Source: Thuidium tamariscinum
Taxonomy: Eukaryota > Streptophyta > Bryopsida > Hypnales > Thuidiaceae
Length of the DNA stretch: 64,000 bases
NCBI GenBank assembly: GCA_947034885.2
Contig: OX344756.2
Location: forward strand, 15,682,098 to 15,746,097
Direction: 5' to 3'
This document shows, piece by piece, positions 12,161 to 24,036 of this stretch (its first letter is position 1; each line of letters begins with the position of its first letter). The translations under genes were made by a program, and so were the position numbers. A model generated the notes under the pieces. The model did no database searches, was not told the DNA's origin, and was given only the letters and a program-made list of their open reading frames with translations.

Positions 12161-12829
12161 TTTTTTGAAAATGTCAATTCTTTTTTAAATTCATGATTCT
12201 CAATTGCTAATGTGCTAAAAGTAATCTCATGTATTGATTGTACTTCAAGGTATGTAGAATACTTGAAATGATAAAAATAGGTGCCTCTTCTTTACAACTA
12301 CAATCTAATTTCCATTTCACTAAGCTATATGGTGAAACTATCCAAGTCACAACATTTATCCTAAAATGAAACACAAATTATCCGAAGGAAAGAATTTAGA
12401 AGTTAATTTTTGTGGTCATAGGCCATCCTTTCAAGGGTCTCATTATTCTTGAAACTTTTTATTTTTATTTATCAAAATTGAAATCATATATCTCCTATGA
12501 AATTGTCAAAATACATTGCATGGTGAACTGTGCATCAAGGATATTACTATGTACTATACAAAAATCAACAACACCACAAAGAGAGAATTTCCAACTTCTT
12601 GCAAAAGCATTCAACTAAAAGCACTCAATTGGCAAGTCCCTGTAACTACTTGAAAAATTGTTTTCTTCTGTCTTCCATAGGGGATGAATGTCATTCAACT
12701 CAAAGACCGTTTGTGGGGTCCTCCCAACTGTTTCAGGGTGAAGCTCCATCTAAGAAGTTGCTAAGACTCAACCCAAGTGCAAATGAAAAAAGGTCTTTCT
12801 TCCCTTTCCAAACGTTTCACTTGACCATC
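12161..12829. repeat. 3' flank shared by the B modules (U2 copy)
   Basis: Similar sequence lies at 36040-37340 (U3), 56590-58098 (U4) and 47580-48060 (a stray copy cut off near the Copia fossil). Shared words include TTTTCAATTGCTAATGTG and CTATCCAAGT. It contains the 3' end or UTR of the B module. A 142-codon plus-strand frame here is only the reverse of the B exon and flank, so I reject it. Confidence 0.6.
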
Positions 12830-15099
12830 TCATTCCGAATTCCCTTGCAATATGGACACAACATGAGCCATGCTCGGTCGACTCTCTGCATTGAACTCCA
12901 AGCACATGAGACACAATTTGATCACTCGTTGCACACTTTGGACTTCGACATCCGTTAAGTGGAGTGTCGGGTCGACGATTTCCAGAAGCCTCCCTTCCTC
13001 GTGCAGTTGCCACGCCCATCTGTTGACATAAATTTGGTCCTCACGCACAATCTCGTCATTGTTGCATCGGCCACTAATAATCTCCAAACACAAGACACCA
13101 AAGCTGTAGACATCCGCTTTGTCGCTTAATATCCCACATGTTAAATACTCTGGTGCCAAGTACCCCCTGCATGCACTCGGAAACATTTGCATGATGTATA
13201 TGAGGAGCATGGCCATCAAAATTGCATCCTAAAACTTGAACCTTAAATGGTAAAATATAGGTGCTAACTGGCAGAACTATCTATTTCAAGCCCTGTAAAA
13301 ATTAAGGACACCTCCATCCCCTCAAATTCCTTATTCAACGATGCTAGTATGTGAGCATGAACATGCGAGCATGTGAGCTTCTAATATGTATATAAGTAAA
13401 TATACTACCACCTTTGAAGGTGTTTATAGTAAAAATACCTATAATATAGGTACCTATAGTATAAATACACTCTTATCATAGAAGGTTTCTATAGTCTAAG
13501 CACCTATACTATAGGTGCATCATCTTTGAGGTTCATAAGCTCACACTTTTATGCTTACATACTAGCAACCGTGATTCCTTGCTTTGGAATTTGAGGCCCC
13601 AATTCTCAAAACTCACATTTGGAGAAAGTTTTTAAGATTCACTTGTCAAGTCTCCCTAACTTTTGGGAGCCCAACACTTGGGTATTTGACAACTCCTAAT
13701 GTAGTAATGAAATAATATTGAGTGAACTTGACTGTTTGATTGCGCATTCAAGACCTGTCTATAAGACTACAAGTAAACAAATGAAAAAAGAGTGTATAAC
13801 TTACTTTGTTCCCATTACTTCAATTGATGAAACGTGACTTTGTTCATCCGGAAATAAGATAGCATGGCCAAAGTCATTAATTTTAGGGTCAAGGTTTTCG
13901 TCAAGCAAAACATTCTTAGCCTTGATGTCCCGATGGATAATTTTTGGATGTGCTAGTGCATGCAAGTAATGCAAACCTTGAGCCACACCCAAGCAAATTT
14001 TCAACCGCATAGGCCAAGACACCATTTGCCTCCGCAATCCTTTGTCTGTGGCAACAAGCAAAGTATGGAATTGGAATGAGTTCTCAATTACAGTTGGTGT
14101 AAAGTTACAATAAAACCATCTTGCAAAAGAAAAAAAAAGTATTTTATTAACAAAGTTGGGATAGGAGAATTATGTACCTTGTAGAATTTCAGAAACAACA
14201 AAATTCTCCACATACTCGTAAACCACTAGAAATTGTTGGTCATGAAGGCAACATCCTTTCAGAGTCACTAAGTTTCTATGCTTCATTCCCGTGAAAAGGA
14301 CAACTTCATTCAAGAAATGAGGTAAACCAAACAAGGACTTCTTCACGGTCACCACATTTCCATTTGGCAATACACCCTGTAGCATTCCATTGTCTACTTA
14401 GTAATAATATGAAATATGAATGCACTTAGTAGATGTTAACAATGAAGTATTTACTATTCAAGTTGTAAATTGCTATAATGAGAATAAACCCCTAATACTA
14501 ATGATGAAATAATCAAAATGGATATGTCCCATGTAATGTAGGATGCTTCATGGATCCTGCTTACAAAGGAATCAACATGTGAGAAAAACATTCAAGTTAT
14601 AATTAGACTAGATGCACGAATATGGGTAATGCATGGTTAATGACAGAGTTGAACATGTGCAATAACTACATCTCAAATTCCATGCAAATTGAAATGCAAA
14701 TTGTATTTTGTAATGGATATCAAATGCCAATATTCAATACCTTATACCTCTCCCCAAAGTATGACTCTCCCAATTTCATACATGGGTGAAAATCTTGAGT
14801 GGCAACCCGGAGCTCATTGTATGGAAATAAAGTAGGCTTCACATCAAACTCTTTACATTCTGCAAATAGTAGTGGAATTGAACCAAGAAGAAAATCAATA
14901 AAGGAAAGGAATAGAATAGGTATCTAAAATATGCACAAAGGATGGAATTGAGTGATGGACAAAGGTACTCACTTTGTTGAAACTTAAGTTGCATGGATCG
15001 ACTCTCTTTAAATTTTTTGGAAAGTAAACCATCCATTAGAGAATCCATAGACACCAAACGAGCTAAGCTTGACATTGTATGGCTCCAAAGACCAACCTT
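12830..15099 (-). CDS. U2 B module: receptor-like cytoplasmic kinase, five exons, C-terminal tail cut
   Basis: Exons by splice signals: 15099-14973 (ATG possible at 15075), 14859-14741, 14376-14178, 14045-13805, 13166-12830. Every intron is GT-AG and every phase fits. The product has FPYNELRVATQDF before the domain, loop GESYFGERYKG (second glycine lost), VTVK lysine, FLNEVV helix [12 protein letters not shown] and YLAPEY, so the core motifs are present. It resembles plant receptor-like kinases without an ectodomain. A TGA at 12830-12832 replaces the tryptophan codon seen in U3 and U4, removing about 25-30 tail residues. Intron 4 is 638 bp, against about 395 in the sisters, because of a MITE. 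It was probably once the 3' half of the A module gene upstream. Confidence 0.7.
13344..13565. mobile_element. hAT-like MITE in B2 intron
   Basis: Ends are CTAGTATGTGAGCAT and, reversed, CTAGTATGTAAGCAT. The flanking 8-mers CAACGATG and CAACCGTG match at six of eight bases, as an aged 8-bp duplication would. U3 and U4 lack this stretch in the same intron. The interior is rich in ACCTATA-type words and no protein is encoded. Confidence 0.65.
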
Positions 15100-15639
15100 C
15101 TAGTAGACACATTCCAATCACACAACCATGCCAGAAATAGTTAGAGCATGATCAAACATTATCGTATCGTTAAGTTTTATAATTCATATTTACATTGGTA
15201 GAGCAACAACAACTTGAATCTTCACCAATTATTAACATGATCCTAAAAATGTATGTATAAGTTCCTAAAATTCCTATAGCGATACAAACACAAATCTTAG
15301 CATTATCATGTTGAATTGGCATTCTCAAAGTCAAAATGGTCAAAGTTGTGAGTTTGGTCATGTGCATCGATATCAAATTGATCATGTGCACTATGAAACC
15401 ATTCGAAGGCTGAAAATTCAACTTTCAAGATTTGAATTGAAAAAGGCTTCATGTTCAGTCTTGATTTTCATTCAGAAAGTTGTATTTGGTAGTAGGCCCT
15501 ATGCAAGTGATCGTCTTTGATGTCAACAAAAACACATCAATTTTTGAGCCATTTCAATATAAAAGAGCCGAGTTTTAACCAATCAAGTACAAACTTTCGA
15601 AATTTCAGTAGTTGTGCAATAAGGGAAGGACATAGGAAC

Positions 15640-17727
15640 CTTCTTCGGCTCCAATTCTGACAAGATGATACTCGGGCGATCTTCAGAATAATCGTCATCT
15701 GGTGGACTGGCTTTCTCAGCAAATTGCGAATTCCCGACGGCTTCCTGTACAATGTTGCAATCAAAATTATGGAAAGAGCAAAATAACGACATCAAGACAA
15801 CTTACAGCTGCAGTCACATTTATTGTTCAACGTAAACATGTAAAACGAGGCCGAACAGATTTCGCAACACATGAGCACACTCGGATACTGGAGAAACTAA
15901 CTAGACATGTGGAAATATTAATGATCGTCAACAGCCTTAAGAAAATGCACAAGGACTAAGAATGGGCAGCAACGGTTCATCAGTACCTTCAAAATTACAC
16001 ATGTAGGTGTTAAACCTTGGATTCAACCCCAATTCTCCAGTCAGAGCCATAGTAACAAAAAAGAACATCCAAAAAACTTGAGATTAGACAAAAGGAAATT
16101 TACCTCGGTATCGTCTGAATTTAAGGGGATTGTGCTCGTACATTGAGACTGAAAATATGGCACTCTAGTGTGCTTTGTCGCAACAGTCTCAATACACTCA
16201 GAACCCATCAAACCTTCAGACGAAGCTCTCAAAAATTCCTGTAATTTACAGTGCTCAAGCCTCGAACAAATTTCTGCAAAACCAGGTCGAGACTGTGGGT
16301 CGGTGGCCCAACAGTCCTTCAAAAGGGCAACCAAAGCCTCAGGACACTCGCCAGGAAGTTCAGGTCGGACTCCCTGGAGTAACTCCTCATACAACTTACT
16401 CGCGGGAACATCTTCAAACGGCTTCTTCAACGACAAAAGGGCTGCGCAAGTGATGCCGAAGCTGTAAGCATCCGCACGAAACCAATTCACCTTCCTTTTC
16501 AGGCCCTCCGCAACTTGCCGAGCCTGAGGATAAACCTCGGGAGCTCTATATTTGGTGGTGCCAACGCCGGGTATGGAAATGGTATTAGACTTGAAGACCT
16601 GCACTTTCGTCTTCGACATCCCAAAATCAACCAACTTCACACAGAAAAAATCTTCAAGATGTGCAGAACGGGTTTCGGTCACAACCACATTCAATGGTTT
16701 CAAATCGCGATGAGCAACGTGGAGGTCATGGAGGAACCACACCCCACGTGCGATTTGGGTGATGATGTCAAGAACAACAAGAATCGGAAATGAACGACTT
16801 GCCTTCGCTCGATTCTCAATCAAACTGTCCAAGCTCATCTCCATAAGCTCCATGGCTATGTAGCATTTACTTCACAATATTCGGGTGGTTCAGCTGCGCC
16901 AAGATGGCTGCTTCCTTGCGGAAAACATCATCCGCCACTTTCCAGTGAAACTCCTTCCTCGCACAAAGAATGCCAAGCCATTCGTAGCAACAAACACACA
17001 CTGCACCAGAACCACTTCCAATAACGTGTTGCAATTTCCAAGTCCCTTGCGGTTCACTTTCATTCATCCACAGCAATGCATCCGGCATGCTCAAGTCTTC
17101 ATTCATGCGAGCTGCAGATATGCACTCCAACTTCCTCATCAAATATCTCGCAAGATACGAATTCCGATCATCTGATGTGTCTGCCACGTATTCAAGACTT
17201 TGCTTCAGAGTTTTTCGATCTTCTCGTACTTCACTCTCCGGTGCAGGCAAGAACAAGGATGACTGGCGAAGGTCTTCTGTTGGAAGGAGTGTCCATTCGG
17301 GCCAATCTCGTACAATACCTTTGGCAAGTTCATAGATAACATTGAAGCATAAGCCGACCTCCAGCAATAACTCTCCGAAGGCCCCCTCGTTGTGAATCTG
17401 AAACACGGCTGCTCGACACCAATCTGTGGCGCAGCACTGATGGACAAGCAACTTCGCTTTGTCCAATACTCTGTACAAGTTCTTCAAAGCTGGCCGAAAG
17501 AGAACCTTGAATGCTCGAGAAGGAGGGACCAGTTTCTGAATATTCCCCACGATTTGGACGAGCTTGGAGGTGAGATCCTGACACTGCCTTTTGTTCAGCT
17601 GTAAGCGTTGTCTGACAAGCTGTGTAAGGTCGTTCACACTGTCCACCGAAAGACTGAAGTAATCAGCTTCGATGGACGACGAACTTGCACCACGTTCTTG
17701 GATGAACTTCTTGCTCATTGTTGTCAT
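15640..17727 (-). pseudogene. U2 A module: DUF1221-like kinase broken by a 32-bp deletion
   Basis: The start codon at 17727 and the N-terminal domain are intact for 286 codons to NHPNIVK. Then, relative to U1, about 32 net bases are missing at 16860-16870 (the FFCC...GE segment before the hinge), and an in-frame stop follows. The rest of the kinase (HRDLKPLN, DFG, RAPEVY) stays open in another frame from 16853 to the donor at 16104. The small exon 15744-15640 is exactly 105 nt as in the other units. The upstream 5' part is almost identical to U1. As it stands the catalytic half cannot be made from the normal start. Confidence 0.8.
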
Positions 17728-19362
17728 TTATCACCAGATGGGTTCAAGCAACTCAAGGGATCAGTTAATAAGACCAATTCAGAAGTCGCACCCTAAAATC
17801 CCAGGCTCGTCTCGATCAATTTGAACCTGCATTCGCGGTCTGGATGCAGTGCACTAGCATTTGATTCCCAACATGATGTCTTTACCGCATTCCACAGAGC
17901 ATAATTAGTGAACATGTCAGTGAGTCTTGTGGAAATACTTGGAGGACCAGGAGCAAAGCAGACGATGGAGATTGTAATCTAAACGATACAACAATCTCGT
18001 GTATTAACCGTCGTACCAACAGCAAACTGGTCCATCAGACGCTGGAACGCATGACTCGGGTATAAGTCTATTTGCAGTCGCCTCTAAATGGAAATGGACT
18101 TAGCTTCTGTCGCTCGTACTGGTGGTCGAATTCCAACTCAAACCGATATATTGTTAAAATGGAGGTATTTCACAAACTTAGCACTTTCACGTTTAGACCG
18201 TGTGGTCTGAAATCGATACCAGTCCTAAAACTGATTGGAAAAATGGCGTGTAGAATACCACCATCTTAACAAAATTCTCATCTGACTTGGAAGTTGTGAA
18301 AGAAACTCATAAATAATGACAAGAACTTAAGCTGAATAGATCTAGGTCTTTAAACCGAAATTGAACCCTTCACCGCTCTTTAATTACATGCTCCGATCGG
18401 TCAGCGTTGCTGATAAGTCACACGTGAGGCAGTGATGGTTCATCCTAATCTGTACTGCTACACTGATTTCTCCTGATATCGCTTGTAGTGCGTGTAACAC
18501 TAATTTAGGCAAAGTCACATTTAGGTTGAAATATAACTGTTCAGTATTAATTTCCACGAAAACAAATACTAATGGCGACACTAAATTTCAAGGTGATGCT
18601 ATTCCCCTTCACTATTAGGACGAGTCAGTCTCGTGGAAGTGCTATATTAATTAACCTCTTCGATACGACAGAATCAATTAGACGATCTAATGCCAAAAAA
18701 ATCTCTCTACTCGTCCTGATTCGTGCAGCTAGGGTTATGCCAAGTCATTCAAGATACCGACTTCGGCGTGCTCAGATGTTCAAAGAATCGCTTAATTGAG
18801 CTACGGAACTCCCAGCCGACTCTCGAAATAGGAAGACATAACAGCACGGAGGAAATGAAGAGACGGAGACGGGCACACCATGAAATCCGGATGAAGAATT
18901 TCGCGCAAAGTTCCGAAAGCAACACGTTTGTCGGGATGCAGAGCGGAGCCCGCGGTAGTTAATTTGGACCCCCAAGCCGTAACTAATGTGAAGGGTAGAA
19001 GTCATCGTAAGTTGTTGCAACAAGAATCAAGCTCTCCATTCAATCATCAAGCTCTCGATGGCCTAACCCTAAACGACACTCACAGGACCAGGAAAAAAAC
19101 CCGTCTGATCAAATTCAAAGCATTGTGCTCACATGAAACGCGCTCTGTCGGAATTCATTACTGCGGGTGGCCAGCACAAATCTTTGCTACACAAATTAGC
19201 AGAGCTGCGAGCAAGAAACTCTGGTGCAAAGCGAGGGCAAGCACGAAGGCGCGAGATGCCGACGCTTCATCGCAGTCACTTTTTCCACGAAAACCAAACC
19301 CAAGGGCACTCTGTCAGTAGGCCCGTTTTCGGATAACTTAATCCGGGTTGAGTTCGACACCC
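17728..19362 (-). promoter_or_regulatory. Conserved upstream block of U2
   Basis: 17728-18150 matches 2259-2655 and 18570-19358 matches 3047-3833. The middle (18160-18570) resembles U3 (around 42470-42590) rather than U1 and so looks ancestral. The block ends at a TTAA where a piggyBac element has inserted. Short frames on either strand are not supported as genes. Confidence 0.45.
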
Positions 19363-19366
19363 TTAA

Positions 19367-19378
19367 CCCCTCACCGCC
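19367..19378. repeat. piggyBac left terminal inverted repeat
   Basis: CCCCTCACCGCC immediately follows TTAA at 19363-19366. It matches the reverse complement of 24441-24452 at all 12 bases. Confidence 0.9.
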
Positions 19379-19749
19379 CACACTCAAACGCACCGTCGGA
19401 GGAGGTTCTGAGGAGGGTCGAACTAAACACACAGATGCATGCTGCAAAACGGAAATTGACAGAAAGTAACCGTAGCGATGGAAAGTAGGCATACTTCGGG
19501 GCTCAAAGCAAAGTCTTGATTGAAAATCGAGTGATCAGATTAGCCGATGCGAAGGTCCGATTGGATCCGAAATCCGAAAACACACGGACTTTTGTGTCAG
19601 TGCCGAGTGCTTCAACACCTGTAGCGAGGGCTATAGTTCTCAGGAGGAATCTAAAATTGGTGTGAAGCAAGGAAAGCACCTCTTGCTTCACTTCCCAAAA
19701 TTACAGAACAAAAATTCAAGTAACGTGATCCTGAGCGAATTTGTAATGT

Positions 19750-20340
19750 GGTTGAAGGTGGCTAAAACCACCGTGGGAACCGGTTGAGCACACTACCATG
19801 ACCGGACGCTGAGGTTCCCACGGCGGTTCCCTGCGGTTACAAGTAGCAAGCAAAACAGGGTGACAAGTTCGACAAAAGTATAAAACCGAATTGCAACCAC
19901 AAACATCGCTCATTCATCACAAAATTTGGCCATAAGGTCCTGTGAGCACATCAAAGGCCACGATAATGTCTGAGCAGCCCAACGTCCCCAAAAATTGTCA
20001 CTGAGTCCCCGACTGAGTCCGTTCTACGACCTGTAAGTATTCAAATCTGCAAGGCGCATGCAGCTTGGGCAAAAGCTACCACGTAGCTAAAATTCACAAA
20101 AACTAAACGATGCTAACTACACTGGTGGTTGTCCTGTAAATGAAAAACAATATTCTTAGAATTCGAGGTCAACTGGCACGTTGTCGAAGGTGCAAGATCG
20201 ACTGGCAACACTGTCGAAGGTGCAAGAATGCGGCAGCCTCGACGATCAAAGGTGTCGTCACTTTAAGTGCCTTGCAGATACTAGTCGACGTCGTCGACAG
20301 TGCCCTCCACTCTTCGACTCTGATCCCGGGGATGCAGGAG
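19750..20340. repeat. Internal repeats in the piggyBac 3' region
   Basis: Between 19770 and 19830 the words ACCGTGGGAACC and GGTTCCCACGGCGG form a hairpin-capable inverted pair. Between 20180 and 20235 the word TGTCGAAGGTGCAAGA occurs twice, 37 bp apart. Internal repeats near the ends are known transposase or mobility sites in piggyBac elements. A similar role here is inferred. Confidence 0.45.
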
Positions 20341-20393
20341 AAGTTCGCAACAACCACTCTACGCAAACAAACAAGAAACAACAAACCGTAAGA

Positions 20394-23144
20394 TTACTGA
20401 GAGAGGCGTAAGGCCCACTTTCTCTGTGAGTGGAGCTTAGCGAAGCATGGTTCATCACAACACGGCAACCATTGGCAGGCTCTGCAAACGCGACGCTGTT
20501 TTTTTTTACAAACCCGACACCTCCGACGCAAACCACCAGGGAGCTGCACAGTATAATGAATGGCATTCGGGTGAATGTTATTCAAGCTGCATGTTCGAGG
20601 GAGTGAAACAGCACGCTCAATAAGAGACTTCGCCACAGCAATGTAAAAGCCAAGCCGTCCACCACTACACCTCTCTCCACGACGCAGCTGATCATCACGA
20701 TATAGCACCCAAGCGTTTTGAAGCGATGAGTCCAGTGTAAAAAAGAACAACTTGTGCCACCACTTCCGAGAGTGGAACTGGGTTGGGTAATCACGTCGCA
20801 TCTGATCGATCAAATCTACACCCTTCATATGTAGCTGATACTCCGCCTGTTGTGGACTTGTAGGAATTTCCTGCCGTTCACCACGTAACCACCGCAATGC
20901 TATGGCTTCACCCGTGGGATTTGCAGACGTGCTAAGAAAGGAAACTGGCTTCGAGTCATACCATGTCGTTGCTGCCATTTTGTGAGATTTATGCATACGC
21001 CAGAATAAGGTGCTCCTCGGATGGTCACCACGCTTCATTCCTTGCAAGATTGAAGGAAATCCAACACGTCTACCCTGCACCGTCCCAGTGGCAAAGATGC
21101 CTCGATCTAGTAGATTGTGAAACAATTGTGGCGAGGTAAAGAAATTATCACAGACCACCGTATGGGATCTGTGACTCAAACCGCTGGTCAATTGATGAAT
21201 AACCTTTTCACCAAGCAATGATTCGACCTCATCCCCATTCTTGCCAAGGTAAGGAATCACATTGTATATGTACCTGCTGGGGTTTGAAACGGCAGCCCAA
21301 CATTTTATACCATATTTAGTTGGTTTTGCAGGGATATACTGACGAATTGGGGAAAAGTGACCGCGGTAAGCTATCATTATCTCGTCGCAGGTGAGGAATT
21401 TTTCACAATTGAAGAGCTCTTTTGATCGAGTGACAAACTGCTCTAGCACCCATCGAACCTTGCCAATCTTATCGTACTGCTCAGCCTTCTTATCTTGGCA
21501 CAGGGTAGAGTTATTCACGCAGTGAAGGCAACGGAAGAGGCACTCGAAGCGATCCCTACTCATAACTTGAGGAATCAATGCACACTTCCAAAATGGATCT
21601 TTACTCCAATAATGTCGAACAGACGGACATAGCTTGCAACCCATGAGAATTACAATACCTAAGAATGCTCGGAACTCCATAACAGTCGTGTCTTTCCATT
21701 TCGGGCCACCGTTGCAACCAGCAGGGCGACCTCTTCTCCTAGGGTCGTTTTTGTTAGTGCACTGCTGGCAAGCATATACATTCGTCTGTTTTACTAGTTC
21801 AGCTATTGTCAAATCATCCCACCATAAATCAAAAAAATAACGAGGGGGTTGTTTCGTCCGTTGGAAGCGTTGCGTAGGCCCAGGGCAAGGTCCCCGAAAA
21901 TCAGCGGTGTTGTTGTCCAATATAGATGTCTCTTCTGTCCACTCACTATCAGCATACAAAGCTCGAGTCCTCTCAAGAGCTTCCTTCTGGTCTTGATGAA
22001 GGTACCCCCATTCCTTGTAAGCAACGAGGTCTACCTCTGCATCGTTTTCCAATGCATCGTCACTGACACTGAGAATTTCCCAATCAGAGTTTTCATCGTC
22101 AGAGGAATTACCTGTGAAGTCGCGGTATTCTGCCATCCATGATGCATCCTGGGAATCTGATGTCCACCCATCGTATTGATGAAGACTCTCGTAATGTGTA
22201 CAGTCGATGGCTGTTCCATTGCTTCGCCCTGCTCTCGGAGGAGTACATTCGAACATTGGCCCTTGCCTATGCTGGCTATCAATTTGAGAGACGGATTCAC
22301 CAATTGACATAGCAGTGCCGCTTGATTGGAGAAGCGCAGTGGTTGTTCCATCATGGATCGCTGAAATAAGGTGCGCATTCGGAGTGGTATGTCCACCACT
22401 TTGAGGCAAATGTGGCCACAATCGCCAATCCAAGCAAAGGCAATCGGTTACTTTCACCTGGTGGTAACCAACACCTCCACCAAATTGAATCCCAAAATAT
22501 TGCACATCTCCAACCCATAGTGCCAACACTGGATCTCCAAAGAATGCGTCCAATCCTCCCCATTGCCGTGATTCATATCCAAGGGATTCGAGTCGCACCC
22601 ACACACCCTCGGGCAATATTGTTCCTTGTCGGTTGTTGGGCCCATTTTCTTGACACGGAAGTGTGTGCATGGGAATTGGAAGAGCTACGTCTCCCAATAG
22701 TGGTGTCTCTTCCACTCCGTTATTTACATTTGCAATGTGTGCACGATCCAAATCAGGTACGAATCCATTGTCCACTGTAGTGAGATCAGGAATCCATTCT
22801 TCCACTCGTGCTGCCCTATCAAACGCTCCCTGAAGGTTCCTCAGTCGCCCTTGTTTACGTCCTTGAACTCTGTGGTTGGAGTCTTCTCGAGTTGAATTGG
22901 CCAATGGTGAATTTTGTGTCTGATTTTGAGGTGTGATTGGAGAGCTGCTGCTTCGAAGGTGTTGTGGTGATGATCTACCTCCAAGTGTCCTTGGGCTGTG
23001 CGAAACTCGAGCACGTCGGGATGGATGGCCGTGTGATTGAGGTGAATCCAGTACTCGCGCCCTTGGTGGTCCTCTCGGTCTTAGTGAAGGGGGGGAGGTG
23101 GAATTCGGCTGTATTGGTGGCGGAATCCACCCTCTTGGTGCACC
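20394..23144 (-). CDS. piggyBac transposase (DDE_Tnp_1_7 type), catalytic core intact
   Basis: The frame is open from 23144 to the stop at 20394. The first ATG lies at 22670, so a product of about 758 residues is possible. Upstream codons are open but contain no ATG, which suggests the frame once continued from further upstream. Counting from the codon at 22904, the aspartates are D507 (TCDEIMIAYRGHF), D586 (VVCDNFFTS) and D697/D700 (GVDLIDQM), matching the piggyBac DDD pattern. The C-terminus is a cysteine-rich zinc-binding domain (CRVCKKKQRRVCRACQW...CCDEPC). The long acidic N-terminal region (EDENSDWEIL-like) is usual for the family. Role: cut-and-paste excision and insertion at TTAA. Confidence 0.92.
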   Translation of the reverse strand, partial: GAPRGWIPPPIQPNSTSPPSLRPRGPPRARVLDSPQSHGHPSRRARVSHSPRTLGGRSSPQHLRSSSSPITPQNQTQNSPLANSTREDSNHRVQGRKQGRLRNLQGAFDRAARVEEWIPDLTTVDNGFVPDLDRAHIANVNNGVEETPLLGDVALPIPMHTLPCQENGPNNRQGTILPEGVWVRLESLGYESRQWGGLDAFFGDPVLALWVGDVQYFGIQFGGGVGYHQVKVTDCLCLDWRLWPHLPQSGGHTTPNAHLISAIHDGTTTALLQSSGTAMSIGESVSQIDSQHRQGPMFECTPPRAGRSNGTAIDCTHYESLHQYDGWTSDSQDASWMAEYRDFTGNSSDDENSDWEILSVSDDALENDAEVDLVAYKEWGYLHQDQKEALERTRALYADSEWTEETSILDNNTADFRGPCPGPTQRFQRTKQPPRYFFDLWWDDLTIAELVKQTNVYACQQCTNKNDPRRRGRPAGCNGGPKWKDTTVMEFRAFLGIVILMGCKLCPSVRHYWSKDPFWKCALIPQVMSRDRFECLFRCLHCVNNSTLCQDKKAEQYDKIGKVRWVLEQFVTRSKELFNCEKFLTCDEIMIAYRGHFSPIRQYIPAKPTKYGIKCWAAVSNPSRYIYNVIPYLGKNGDEVESLLGEKVIHQLTSGLSHRSHTVVCDNFFTSPQLFHNLLDRGIFATGTVQGRRVGFPSILQGMKRGDHPRSTLFWRMHKSHKMAATTWYDSKPVSFLSTSANPTGEAIALRWLRGERQEIPTSPQQAEYQLHMKGVDLIDQMRRDYPTQFHSRKWWHKLFFFTLDSSLQNAWVLYRDDQLRRGERCSGGRLGFYIAVAKSLIERAVSLPRTCSLNNIHPNAIHYTVQLPGGLRRRCRVCKKKQRRVCRACQWLPCCDEPCFAKLHSQRKWALRLSQ

Positions 23145-24036
23145 TCAACTATGGGCAGCACGTCCCTTCCCTTTGGCACGACCATTCGCAACACCTCTTC
23201 CTCCACCTCGAGTAGCATTGTCTGCATTGATGAATTGTACTCCATCGCTAAACTGGTCAGTTGATACTGCTACCACTCCGTTGAATTGACCACCTGTTCT
23301 CCCTCCTCGTCGATTGCCTTGCCTTCCCCGTGGCCCTCCCCTGCCAAATCTTCGTGCAAGTGTACCTCGTGGAATCCCTAAATCGGACTGTGATATGAAT
23401 TCCTCTTCGTGGTCATGGACGGGACTTACTATCTCCAGTTCCAATGTTGTTGTTGGTTGTGTGGTAGCTGGTAATTCCAGAAGAACTTGTAAATTCCCTT
23501 GTGATTGCAGGTCTTGAGCCCGCTCAGCAGCTTGCAATCTCGCCTGGGCCTTCATCGCCAACTGGTAAATCTGGCCAAAGCTTTGTCCGTATGAAGGCGT
23601 AGACAGGGGCAGGAATTCCTCTCGGATCTCCCTCAGAAATTCTTTGCTTCCAACCCAAAGCACGAGCAATGTGTGTATAACACAAATGCCGCCACCTAGA
23701 ATTACAAGGATACTCTGTCCAAGCAAGCGAACTGGGCTTCTCCAACTCAAATAAGTGCCATTGATGCAGACAATTGACCACTGCTTGCGCAACAACAGGG
23801 TTTCCGCTTGCAGCAATCGCCCATTCATAAAGTGTGCATTGGATTTCTTGTACCTCATCGACTGTAGCGGCTCCATTATGCAAGGCGCTGGCCATCGTTG
23901 TATCCCGCCGCAACTTTCGTCCACGATCATGAGCATAGGAGGTGGGGTGCGCACAACCTCTGTTGGAACAGACCACAAGAGCTCCAACCTCGCAGAAATG
24001 ATGGCCAAAGCAAAACCCTCCACTCCTCTCAACCAT
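23145..24036 (-). CDS. N-terminal extension or accessory frame of the piggyBac element
   Basis: Two overlapping frames occur. One starts at ATG 24036 and runs 170 codons with a Cys/His-containing start (CSNRGCAHP), LYEWAIAASGNPVVAQAV and a SRWRHLCYTHIARALGW segment, stopping at 23524. The other, open from about 24032, becomes protein-like near 23640 (FLREIREEFLPL, then QLAMKAQARLQAAERAQ) and ends in an RGG-rich tail (GRGGPRGRQGNRRGG) at the TGA 23145-23147. This second frame is in phase with the transposase. It looks like one ancestral N-terminal region with one frame change and one stop (TGA where CGA would fit the RG-rich context), or with unrecognised introns. I recognise no domain beyond the RGG box. 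Confidence 0.5.

Noticed and set aside
19716-19913. 65-codon minus-strand frame with several cysteines in the piggyBac 3' region
   Set aside because: It covers a hairpin-forming inverted repeat and shows no known zinc-finger spacing.
22031-22780. Frames of 120-122 codons on both strands inside the piggyBac transposase
   Set aside because: They are alternative-frame shadows of the long transposase frame.
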